Source: an uncultured Akkermansia sp.
Lineage (GTDB): Bacteria; Verrucomicrobiota; Verrucomicrobiia; Verrucomicrobiales; Akkermansiaceae
Length of the DNA stretch: 13,478 bases
Direction: 5' to 3'
NCBI GenBank assembly: GCA_947585525.1
Contig: CANPXA010000026.1
Span: 1-13,478, forward strand
Shown here: in pieces, positions 5,935 to 12,531 of the stretch
Layout of the letters: each line of letters starts with the position of its first letter
Position numbering within the stretch: the stretch's first letter is position 1
The notes under the pieces: model-generated
What the model was told of the DNA's origin: nothing
Seen by the model: the letters and a program-made list of their open reading frames with translations, nothing else
The model's database searches: none
Position numbers and translations under genes: made by a program

Positions 5935-6777
5935 ATGATGAAAACCACATGGATCAATTGCGTAGCACTGGCGTTGTTGGCGGCACAGGCGATGAGCACA
6001 GCACAGGAAACCTCTATGAAAAAGATAACACAGACAGCCGGGCGCGATCAGCTGGGTGAGTTCGCTCCTCAGTTTGCGCATTTTAATGACGACATCCTCT
6101 TTGGAGAAAATTGGAACAACGTCGATCTTGATGTGAAAACTCGCTGTATGCTCACCGTGACGGCGCTCATGAGTCAGGGCATCACAGACAGTTCGCTCAT
6201 CCATCACCTGCAGAATGCAAAGAACAACGGAGTCTCCAAGCCGGAGATAGCTGCACTCATTACTCATGTAGCCTTCTACGCCGGCTGGCCCAAAGCCTGG
6301 GCTGCTTTTCGTCTCGCCAAGGATGTGTGGAACGAGGGCGACGTCCCTCATGTAACCACTGACAAAGAGAGGCACGCCGCCGCCATCTTCTTCCCCATCG
6401 GAGAGCCGAACGATGCTTTCGCCAAGTATTTCACCGGTCAGAGTTATCTCGCGCCTGTTTCCACGGAGCAGGTTAAGATATTCAACGTGACTTTTGAGCC
6501 GCGCTGCCGCAACAACTGGCATATTCACCACGCCACCAAAGGCGGGGGGCAGATGCTCATCGGCGTCGGAGGACGCGGCTACTATCAGGAATGGGGCAAG
6601 GAGCCCGTCGAAATCCGCGAAGGCACGGTTATCCATATTCCCGCCAACGTGAAACATTGGCACGGCGCCGCCCCGGATTCATGGTTCTCCCACCTCGCTA
6701 TCGAGATCGACGGGGAGGATACCTCCAACGAATGGCTTGAACCCGTCACAGACGAGGAATATAATCAGCTCCATTGA
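5935..6777 (+). CDS. Exported carboxymuconolactone-decarboxylase-like / cupin fusion protein
   Basis: I start this 280-residue protein at ATG 5935 because MMKTTWINCVALALLAAQAM with the following STAQ is a signal peptide, probably cleaved near residues 19-23. An upstream extension in the same frame overlaps the alcohol dehydrogenase and gives no such N-terminus. Residues about 40-135 form an AhpD/CMD-like alpha-helical domain (VKTRCMLTVTALMSQG, KPEIAALITHVAFYAGWPKAW). It lacks the CxxC pair of AhpD, so peroxiredoxin-reductase activity is unlikely. Residues about 180-260 form a cupin barrel with a metal-binding pattern WHIHHA (His196, His198) and IPANVKHWHGA (His241, His243). The usual motif-1 Glu appears to be replaced (Gln206 region). 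Such CMD-cupin fusions are known, often without a signal peptide, and their substrates are mostly undefined. No Shine-Dalgarno sequence is visible. It is probably cotranscribed with the dehydrogenase. Confidence 0.85.
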   Translation: MMKTTWINCVALALLAAQAMSTAQETSMKKITQTAGRDQLGEFAPQFAHFNDDILFGENWNNVDLDVKTRCMLTVTALMSQGITDSSLIHHLQNAKNNGVSKPEIAALITHVAFYAGWPKAWAAFRLAKDVWNEGDVPHVTTDKERHAAAIFFPIGEPNDAFAKYFTGQSYLAPVSTEQVKIFNVTFEPRCRNNWHIHHATKGGGQMLIGVGGRGYYQEWGKEPVEIREGTVIHIPANVKHWHGAAPDSWFSHLAIEIDGEDTSNEWLEPVTDEEYNQLH

Positions 6778-6784
6778 CGGACAG

Positions 6785-6854
6785 GGCAAACGCATGGGAA
6801 CATGCGTTTGCCATTTACGATTTACGATTTGGAAATCATGCGCGCTACGCGCGG
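6785..6854 (+). repeat. Composite intergenic repeat, copy 4
   Basis: This copy starts 8 bases after the cupin-fusion stop. The hairpin pairs GGCAAACGCATG (6785-6796) with CATGCGTTTGCC (6801-6812) around GGAA. Its arms are nearly the same as in copy 3, with the end of the arm changed compensatorily in both strands. Two heptads TTTACGA follow at 6814-6827, then TTTGG, then GCGCG-CTA-CGCGC (6840-6852). The tail seen in copies 1 and 2 is replaced by a terminator-like hairpin. Confidence 0.85.
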
Positions 6855-6859
6855 GATGC

Positions 6860-6889
6860 GAAAGCCTCCGAGCCCTCGGGGGCTTTCTT
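6860..6889 (+). terminator. Intrinsic terminator after the alcohol dehydrogenase / cupin genes
   Basis: GAAAGCCTCCGAG (6860-6872) pairs with CTCGGGGGCTTTC (6875-6887) with one T-G wobble. The stem ends in a short run TTTCTT. The T-run is weak and partly inside the stem, so efficiency is uncertain. It directly abuts repeat copy 4. Confidence 0.6.
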
Positions 6890-6976
6890 GGCTATGCTCC
6901 CATCGTCCGTGATTTCCATTTGCCAACGTGAGGAGGGCGGCACGGGATAAAAATGAGACAGGAAGGAAGAATAGGC

Positions 6977-7005
6977 TTGAAAAAGGAAGCGGAATGGAGT
7001 AGAAA
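6977..7005 (+). promoter_or_regulatory. Candidate promoter of the sialate / phosphofructokinase operon
   Basis: TTGAAA (6977-6982) and TAGAAA (7000-7005) are 17 bases apart, predicting a start near 7012. The leader then contains AAGGGG (7015-7020) paired with CCCCTT (7032-7037), a 6-base stem whose loop holds the only Shine-Dalgarno-like GAGAGGG. That SD-like run lies about 20 bases before the ATG at 7047. Confidence 0.35.
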
Positions 7006-7046
7006 CTAGAGGCAAAGGGGAGAGGGAAAAACCCCTTGTTGAAACT

Positions 7047-7970
7047 ATGCAAACCGAGTTGAAATTACATGGGCTGGTGGCAGCGTCCCACACCCCGATG
7101 AGGGCCGATGGCAGCTGCAATCCGGATGCAGTGGACGGGCAGGCGGCGTTTCTTGCCGCCCAGGGTATCAAGCTGGTGTTTATCACCGGGTCGACCGGAG
7201 AGTCGGCCCATATGCAACTCACCGAGAGAAAGGAGAACATGGCCGCGTGGGGCGAGGCCGCCAAGAAACACGGTATCAACTTTGTCGTCCATACAGGGGG
7301 CAACAGCGTTTATGACGGACGGGAGTTGGCGGAGTACGCGGTGAAGTGCGGTGCGGTGGCCACGGCGAGCAACTCGCCCTGTTACTTCAAGCCGGGTAGC
7401 ATCGATGCCCTCGTGGATTGCTTGGCGTATGAGGCAGGCGGTGCGCCGAACCTCCCCTATTATTTTTACGACATCCCGGCACTGACACATGTGGCGTTCA
7501 ATCCATGCCAGGTGATTGCCGCTGCCTCCAAGAAAATCCCGAATTTCTGCGGGGTCAAGTTTACCAACCCGGATTTAGCGCTCTACATGGAGGCGCTTAA
7601 CTTCGAGGGCGGCAAGTACGATATACCCTGGGGAGTGGATGAGTGGTTCCTCGCCGCTCTGGCCACGGGAGCCAAGGGCGGAGTGGGTTCCTCGTTCAAT
7701 TACGCCCCCAAACTTTACAAGGACCTCATCCGCGCCTTTGAGGCAGGGGATATGAAGGAGGCGCGGCACCTGCAGCAGCTGTCCGTCAAGATGATCAACA
7801 TCATAGCGGCAAAGGGCTATATGGGCTGCTGCAAGGCCATCATGGGATGGTGGGGCGTTGATCTCGGACCCGCACGCTTGCCGATGGGGACGCCGGATGC
7901 GGCGACCGTCACGGCGCTCAAGGATGAGCTGAAGGCCATAGGGTTCTTTGATTGGGCGATCAACAAATAA
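7047..7970 (+). CDS. nanA: N-acetylneuraminate lyase (sialic acid aldolase)
   Basis: This enzyme cleaves N-acetylneuraminate to N-acetylmannosamine and pyruvate in the cytoplasm. It belongs to the DapA/NanA class I aldolase barrel family, and 307 residues is normal. GSTGES (48-53) is the pyruvate carboxylate-binding loop. YFYDIPALTHV (139-149) carries the catalytic Tyr141 and matches sialate lyases rather than dihydrodipicolinate synthases. The Schiff-base lysine is Lys171 in GVKFTNPDL. GVDEWFLAALATGAKGGVGS (197-216) is also typical. The next gene, an N-acylglucosamine 2-epimerase, supplies the following step and supports this assignment. The start has no well-placed Shine-Dalgarno sequence. 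It is the first gene of a five-gene, closely spaced run. Confidence 0.92.
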   Translation: MQTELKLHGLVAASHTPMRADGSCNPDAVDGQAAFLAAQGIKLVFITGSTGESAHMQLTERKENMAAWGEAAKKHGINFVVHTGGNSVYDGRELAEYAVKCGAVATASNSPCYFKPGSIDALVDCLAYEAGGAPNLPYYFYDIPALTHVAFNPCQVIAAASKKIPNFCGVKFTNPDLALYMEALNFEGGKYDIPWGVDEWFLAALATGAKGGVGSSFNYAPKLYKDLIRAFEAGDMKEARHLQQLSVKMINIIAAKGYMGCCKAIMGWWGVDLGPARLPMGTPDAATVTALKDELKAIGFFDWAINK

Positions 7971-7995
7971 GCACACGAGGGGAGGAAGACATACC

Positions 7996-9195
7996 ATGAA
8001 TACCCAACAGCTTGGGAAATTTTACAGAGACAAGCTCCTTGATGAGATTGTGCCCTTCTGGTTCCCACGCGCCGTGGATGAAGCACACGGCGGGTTGTAC
8101 CATTGCTTTGATGCTGATGGAACGATGGTGGACAGCGACAAAAGCGTGTGGGCTCAAGGTCGCATGGCGTGGATGTTGCTGACGATGTACGTGAGCATTG
8201 AGCAAAAGCCGGAGTGGTTGCGCTGGGCGGAGAGCGCTCTTCAGTTTATCGAGCAGAAATGTACGGATCCGGCGGACGGGCGACTCTTCTTTCACGTGAC
8301 GGAGGAGGGAATTCCCCTGCGTAAGCGGCGCTATGCTTACAGCGAGTGTTTTGCCGCCATTGCGTGGGCGGCTCACTACGGCGCTACCGGCGACCCGCAC
8401 AGCGCTGAACGCGCCCGTCACTGGTTCTCCATTTTTGCGGACATCTTCTTCACACCGGGGCGCATGGTGCCGAAGACAACGGGCAGGAGACCGACGGAAA
8501 ACTTGGGCTGCCGTATGATTATGCTGGTGACTTGTCAGGAGATGCGCAAATATCTTGGCGAGGACGGCGGCGTGTACACCGGATGGATCGATCGCTGCGT
8601 GGCGGATCTCAAAAGGCTCTTCTTGCATGAGGATATTCGCGCCGTTCTGGAGAATGTGGCGCCGGATGGGAGCATCATTGACCACTTTGATGAGCGCACT
8701 CAGAATCCGGGGCATGCCATCGAAGGAGCATGGTTCCTGTTGTGGGAATCTCAAGTGCGCGGCGGAGACAGTCATCTCGTGGAAATCGCATGTAAGATGA
8801 TCGACTGGTCTCTGGAGCGCGGTTGGGATTCGTTGTACGGCGGCTTGCTTTACTATACGGACGTGTATGGCAAACCGGTGCAGGAGTACTGGCATAACAT
8901 GAAATTCTGGTGGCCGCACGACGAGGCTCTCATCGGGACATGCTTGGCATACATTGTGACCGGGGATGAGAAGTATGCGCAGTGGCATGAGAGAATTCAT
9001 GAGTGGGCGCTTACCCACCTGCAAGACAGTAAACACGGCGAGTGGTACGGCTATTGCGAGAGGGACGGCAGTCCTGCCAACGGACTGAAGGGATCCCTCT
9101 GGAAATCCTTCTTTCACCATCCGCGCGCGATGTGGAACTGCGCGCATTTTCTCGGCGCCATCCCGGCGGCGGCTCCATTGCACCACACTAACTGA
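7996..9195 (+). CDS. N-acylglucosamine 2-epimerase (ManNAc to GlcNAc)
   Basis: This AGE/renin-binding-protein family enzyme is expected to epimerise ManNAc from the lyase to GlcNAc, bypassing the NanK/NanE route. I start at ATG 7996 (399 residues, about the family length) because AGGGGAGGAAG lies just upstream at 7978-7988. An in-frame ATG at 7948 overlaps the lyase and adds a non-homologous extension. Family features of the (alpha/alpha)6 barrel are HGGLYHCFDADG (31-42), KSVWAQGRMAW (49-59), NPGHAIEGAW (237-246) with His240, KFWWPHDEALIG (303-314), GEWYGY (348-353) and WKSFFHHPRAMW (369-380) with the second active-site His. It lies 25 bases after nanA and 11 bases before the first phosphofructokinase homologue. 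Mannose- or cellobiose-epimerase activity is the main alternative for this superfamily. Confidence 0.9.
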   Translation: MNTQQLGKFYRDKLLDEIVPFWFPRAVDEAHGGLYHCFDADGTMVDSDKSVWAQGRMAWMLLTMYVSIEQKPEWLRWAESALQFIEQKCTDPADGRLFFHVTEEGIPLRKRRYAYSECFAAIAWAAHYGATGDPHSAERARHWFSIFADIFFTPGRMVPKTTGRRPTENLGCRMIMLVTCQEMRKYLGEDGGVYTGWIDRCVADLKRLFLHEDIRAVLENVAPDGSIIDHFDERTQNPGHAIEGAWFLLWESQVRGGDSHLVEIACKMIDWSLERGWDSLYGGLLYYTDVYGKPVQEYWHNMKFWWPHDEALIGTCLAYIVTGDEKYAQWHERIHEWALTHLQDSKHGEWYGYCERDGSPANGLKGSLWKSFFHHPRAMWNCAHFLGAIPAAAPLHHTN

Positions 9196-9206
9196 ATCCA
9201 ACTACC

Positions 9207-10343
9207 ATGATTATAGGCATTCTCAACTCCGGCGGCGATTGCCCAGGCATCAATGCAGTTATCGAAGGCTTTGTCTCCGCAGCGTACAGCCGCGGATGGC
9301 GCGTGATCGGGTTTCATGATGGTTTTGAGGGACTGCTACCCATTGAAGGCGGGCGGCGCTACGAGATCCTAACCCCGATCAAGACTCACAAGATCCGTTC
9401 CCTTGGGGGCACGATTCTGGGCACCACGAGCACAGGAAACTTTGCTGTGCAAGTGAACAAGCTTGGTCGCGCCCAAGTGGAGCCCACTACGATGGCAAAG
9501 GCGAAGAAGACCATAACTGCACTCGGGTTACAGGCTCTCGCCGTCATTGGAGGCAATGGTTCTGCCCGCACGGCGAGTCTCCTGTCCGAGGAAGGGCTTC
9601 CCGTTATCTCCATTCCCAAGACGATCAACAACGACCTCTGCCCGGCATCGGACTTCACCTTCGGGTTTCAGAGCGCCGTCTCCGTGGTGACGGAATCCAT
9701 CGATCGCATCCGGACGACGGCAAATGCACACCAACGCATCATGGTCATTGAGGTGATGGGAGATCTTTCCGGTTGGATTGCACTGCACAGCGGCATCTCT
9801 TCTGCCGCGGACGTGGTGCTTATTCCGGAAATTCCGTACTCTCTGGAGAACGTGGTCGAATGCGTGAAAGCGCGTAAAGAGGCAGGTCAACGCGAAATCA
9901 TCGTCGTCGTGGCCGAGGGAGCTCGCTTCAACGGACAGCTCATTACTGTGCGTAATAAGGATAATGGCGAGGAACGTCTCGGTGGTATAGGCAATCGCCT
10001 CTGTCATGCTTTGGAGGAAATGACCGGCATTGAATCTCGCTATTGCGTCTTGGGGCATACCCAGCGCGGCGGGAGTCCCTGCTCATTTGACCGCATCCTC
10101 GGGATTCGTTTTGGGGTCGAGGCGGTGAAGCTCATCGAGAAAAATATTTTTGGCTGCTCTCTTGTGCTGCAGGGACTCAATGTAGGGCACATACCCATTC
10201 ATGATGCGATCCGGGAGCCACGCATGGTGCGCACCGACAGCCAGTTGCTGCACACCGCCCGCGATTTGGGCATCATCTTCGGAGACAGAAAACCGGAGAG
10301 CCTGAGGGAGCATGAGGACAAGCCGGAACAGGTAGAAAAATGA
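9207..10343 (+). CDS. 6-phosphofructokinase homologue lacking key catalytic residues (probable pseudoenzyme)
   Basis: This 378-residue protein aligns end to end with the PFK at 11306-12388, and well over half of the first 80 residues are identical by eye. It starts with the family nucleotide-loop IGILNSGGDCPGINAVI. Three positions essential in E. coli PfkA are changed. GGDGS is GGNGS (Asn117, equivalent to Mg-binding Asp103). TIDND is TINND (Asn141, equivalent to catalytic base Asp127). MGR is MGD (Asp186, equivalent to Arg171). Retained are AHQR (Arg177), VAEGA (Glu237) and LGHTQRGGSP (His284, Arg287), which contact fructose-6-phosphate in active PFKs. The frame is intact and an 18-residue charged tail follows the last conserved segment, so this is not a decaying pseudogene. 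The gene has no Shine-Dalgarno sequence and overlaps the next gene by four bases. A regulatory or hetero-oligomer subunit role is inferred. Weak residual activity cannot be excluded. Confidence 0.85.
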   Translation: MIIGILNSGGDCPGINAVIEGFVSAAYSRGWRVIGFHDGFEGLLPIEGGRRYEILTPIKTHKIRSLGGTILGTTSTGNFAVQVNKLGRAQVEPTTMAKAKKTITALGLQALAVIGGNGSARTASLLSEEGLPVISIPKTINNDLCPASDFTFGFQSAVSVVTESIDRIRTTANAHQRIMVIEVMGDLSGWIALHSGISSAADVVLIPEIPYSLENVVECVKARKEAGQREIIVVVAEGARFNGQLITVRNKDNGEERLGGIGNRLCHALEEMTGIESRYCVLGHTQRGGSPCSFDRILGIRFGVEAVKLIEKNIFGCSLVLQGLNVGHIPIHDAIREPRMVRTDSQLLHTARDLGIIFGDRKPESLREHEDKPEQVEK

Positions 10344-11290
10344 GAACGATTATCAAGACGTGTTGCGCGTTGCTGGCGGGGCTGATGGTGACATCCTGTT
10401 CTGATTTGGATCCCACCCCGGCTCCGCCTGCGGAGCGTATGCCCAGCTACTTGGCTATTGAGACGTACTCCGGACGAATCCTCTACACAGGCAACCCCAA
10501 CGAACGCCGTCCCATCGGTATGCTCACCAACATTGCCACGGCCCTTGTTGTGCTTGATTGGGTGAACGCTCGGGGAGTCAACATGGACAAACAGCTCACT
10601 GTCCCGAAGGAAGCTTGTCGGTGGCCGCAGACGAATCTGCTGAAACTCAAGCCGGGGGACACCATTTCACTGAGAGATGCCTTGCATTCCACCATCATGT
10701 GGGATGATAGCGCTTGTGCGGCGACGTTGGCGCACGCGTGTGGAGCTACAATCAATGCCTCTGACCCCGAGGGCGCTTTTGTGACGCAGATGAACCAAAT
10801 GGGGCGCGCTATAGGTATGAAATCCACGCGCTTCAAGGGGTCCAGCGGGGCTGTGGTCACCCAGTCCGACACGCATGATATGGCCAAGCTGGGGATGTAC
10901 GCCATGCAGAAGCCGGGTTTCCGCAGCATCTGCTCGCAACGCAGTTACGTTGCCACCGTGAATCACACACGTACCGTCACTATCATCAATTCTAACCAGA
11001 TGCTCAGTTACAGTTCTGTGGATGGAGTGCGAGCGGCTCGTTCCGCCTCCGCCGGGGCCTGTTTACTCGCATCAGCCAATCGTGCTTCCGTGAAACTCAA
11101 GAATCCGCTGACAGGGAAGGAGGACACCTATCCGCAGCGCCTTCTTATCGTCATCCTGGGGGCGCACACATCGCAGAGCCGCTACAAGGTGGCCAGCCTT
11201 TTGCTGCGCGACTGCTGGAAAACATGGGAGGATTGGCAGAAGACAGCCGATTTCTCCGACAAAACCAAATTTATCGCCGTACCTAAATAA
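10340..11290 (+). CDS. S11 D,D-carboxypeptidase-like lipoprotein with all active-site motifs replaced
   Basis: A 316-residue protein with an N-terminal lipoprotein signal (MRTIIKTCCALLAGLMVTSC, lipobox VTSC, Cys20) and a Pro-rich linker. The rest follows the DacA/PBP5-type serine peptidase (S11) fold: LAIETYSGRILYTGN (38-52), LKPGDTISLRDALHSTIMW (103-121), MNQMGRAIGMKSTRFKGSSG (151-170), SNQMLSYSSVDGV (218-230), AGACLLASANR (238-248). The three catalytic motifs are lost. SxxK of the usual SLTK/SMTK is MLTN (61-64), so nucleophile Ser and general-base Lys are both absent. SxN is SAC (124-126). KTG is RAA (231-233). Peptidoglycan hydrolysis is therefore not expected. A scaffold or peptidoglycan-sensing role is inferred. 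The ATG overlaps the preceding TGA (ATGA, 10340-10343), implying translational coupling to the PFK homologue, and the next PFK follows after 15 bases. Confidence 0.85.
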   Translation: MRTIIKTCCALLAGLMVTSCSDLDPTPAPPAERMPSYLAIETYSGRILYTGNPNERRPIGMLTNIATALVVLDWVNARGVNMDKQLTVPKEACRWPQTNLLKLKPGDTISLRDALHSTIMWDDSACAATLAHACGATINASDPEGAFVTQMNQMGRAIGMKSTRFKGSSGAVVTQSDTHDMAKLGMYAMQKPGFRSICSQRSYVATVNHTRTVTIINSNQMLSYSSVDGVRAARSASAGACLLASANRASVKLKNPLTGKEDTYPQRLLIVILGAHTSQSRYKVASLLLRDCWKTWEDWQKTADFSDKTKFIAVPK

Positions 11291-11305
11291 CACTCAACTA
11301 CTGCC

Positions 11306-12388
11306 ATGAACATAGGGATACTCAACGCCGGAGGCGATTGCCCCGGGCTCAACGCAGTCATCGAGGGAGCGGTGGGAGCCGCTACGTCTCGCGGATGGAC
11401 CGTATATGGGTTTTACGATGGCTTTGAAGGATTGCTCTCCACTCCTGACAACGAGAGGTGGCGCATTCTTACCCCCGCCAATTGTCTCAATATTCGTTCT
11501 CAAGGAGGTACGATCCTCGGCACGGTGAATAAAGGGAACTTTACCGTGAAGAGTGGAGTGGGCGGACGCATGCAGATTGCTGATGAGGTGCTTCAGAAAA
11601 GCCGCGAGACGGTTGAGAGGCTGGATCTCTCGGCTCTCATCGTGGTGGGAGGCGACGGCTCCCAGACAATTGGTTTGGAGCTGCGTCAGATCGGTCTTCC
11701 CATCGTTGGGGTGCCCAAGACGATAGACAACGATCTCGGTTCCACGGACTACACCTTCGGGTTTTGGACCGCTGTCTCGGTGGTGAGCAGCAACCTCGAT
11801 CGCTTGCGAACGACGGCGGATGCCCACCAGCGCATGATGGTGGTGGAGGTGATGGGGCGTCACGCCGGTTGGATTGCTCTCTACGGAGGCATAGCCGGTG
11901 GTGCAGATGTCATTTTGATTCCTGAGATTGAGTTCAAGCTTGAGGAGATCGTACGCAAGGTGGAACTGCTCAAGGCTCTCGGACAGCGCGAGATTCTTGT
12001 GGTGGTGAGTGAGGGTGCTAAGATCGGAGGCAAGCTTCTCACTCTCGATGAAGAAACTAAGGGAGAGGTACGTCTGGGCGGCATCGCTTCCTTCCTCTCT
12101 ACCAAGCTGGAAACCATCACTGGCATTGAAACCCGCTACTGCGTGCTGGGACACGTGCAGCGCGGCGGCGCTCCCATTCCGTTTGACCGTGTACTCGGCG
12201 TGCGCTGCGGAGCCAAGGCCATCGACCTCATCGAGGAAGGCAAGTTCGGTGATACGGTGGCGCTTGAGCACAATGAAATCATCTCCATGCCCATTGAGGA
12301 TGCCGTGCGTTCCCTTCATCTCGTGGACGGCAACAGTCAGCTTGTTGAGGCAGCGAAGGAAATCGGCATCTCCTTCGGGGACGAGTGA
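11306..12388 (+). CDS. pfkA: 6-phosphofructokinase (catalytically intact; G118/K138 mixed donor signature)
   Basis: This protein phosphorylates fructose-6-phosphate to fructose-1,6-bisphosphate, the committed step of glycolysis. Its 360 residues include IGILNAGGDCPGLNAVI (3-19), VVGGDGSQT (113-121) with Mg-binding Asp117, PKTIDNDL (137-144) with catalytic Asp141 and Asp143, AHQR (173-176), EVMGRHAGW (181-189) with the MGR arginine, SEGA, and LGHVQRGGAP with the sugar-phosphate His and Arg. At the donor-determining positions it has Gly118 (GGDG, associated with ATP) and Lys138 (PKTID, associated with PPi enzymes or group III PFKs). The phosphoryl donor cannot therefore be fixed from sequence. 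It is the last gene of the operon, 15 bases after the lipoprotein. There is no Shine-Dalgarno sequence, and its leader shares CAACTAC and CCATGA with that of the upstream paralogue. Confidence 0.93.
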   Translation: MNIGILNAGGDCPGLNAVIEGAVGAATSRGWTVYGFYDGFEGLLSTPDNERWRILTPANCLNIRSQGGTILGTVNKGNFTVKSGVGGRMQIADEVLQKSRETVERLDLSALIVVGGDGSQTIGLELRQIGLPIVGVPKTIDNDLGSTDYTFGFWTAVSVVSSNLDRLRTTADAHQRMMVVEVMGRHAGWIALYGGIAGGADVILIPEIEFKLEEIVRKVELLKALGQREILVVVSEGAKIGGKLLTLDEETKGEVRLGGIASFLSTKLETITGIETRYCVLGHVQRGGAPIPFDRVLGVRCGAKAIDLIEEGKFGDTVALEHNEIISMPIEDAVRSLHLVDGNSQLVEAAKEIGISFGDE

Positions 12389-12434
12389 TTTCATATAAGG
12401 CTCCGGTCTTTTCCCTCACAGGTTCAAGTTTACC

Positions 12435-12471
12435 CATTGCGCACTCGCTTCGCATTGGTTCGTGCGCAGTG
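12435..12471. repeat. Hairpin-forming inverted repeat downstream of pfkA
   Basis: CATTGCGCAC (12435-12444) pairs with GTGCGCAGTG (12462-12471) with one wobble, around a 17-base loop. No T-run follows, so it is at best a weak terminator or an mRNA 3'-end stabiliser. It lies 46 bases after the pfkA stop. Confidence 0.45.
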
Positions 12472-12531
12472 CGTGGACTTCCTGCAGTGATTTGTGTCTC
12501 GAAAAGAACGGGCGCTTTCTCAAATTCATTT

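Noticed and set aside
7960..9201. 413-codon antisense frame over the epimerase
   Set aside because: It mirrors the epimerase almost exactly, has no family features, and is explained by stop-poor complement of the coding strand.
9207..10343. The first PFK gene as a decaying pseudogene
   Set aside because: The frame is intact over 378 codons, most conserved blocks are preserved and the stop is coupled to the next start. Pseudoenzyme fits better than pseudogene.
11294..12394. 366-codon antisense frame over the active PFK
   Set aside because: Same reason: it has no ribosome site, no domain and a biased composition opposite a well-defined enzyme.
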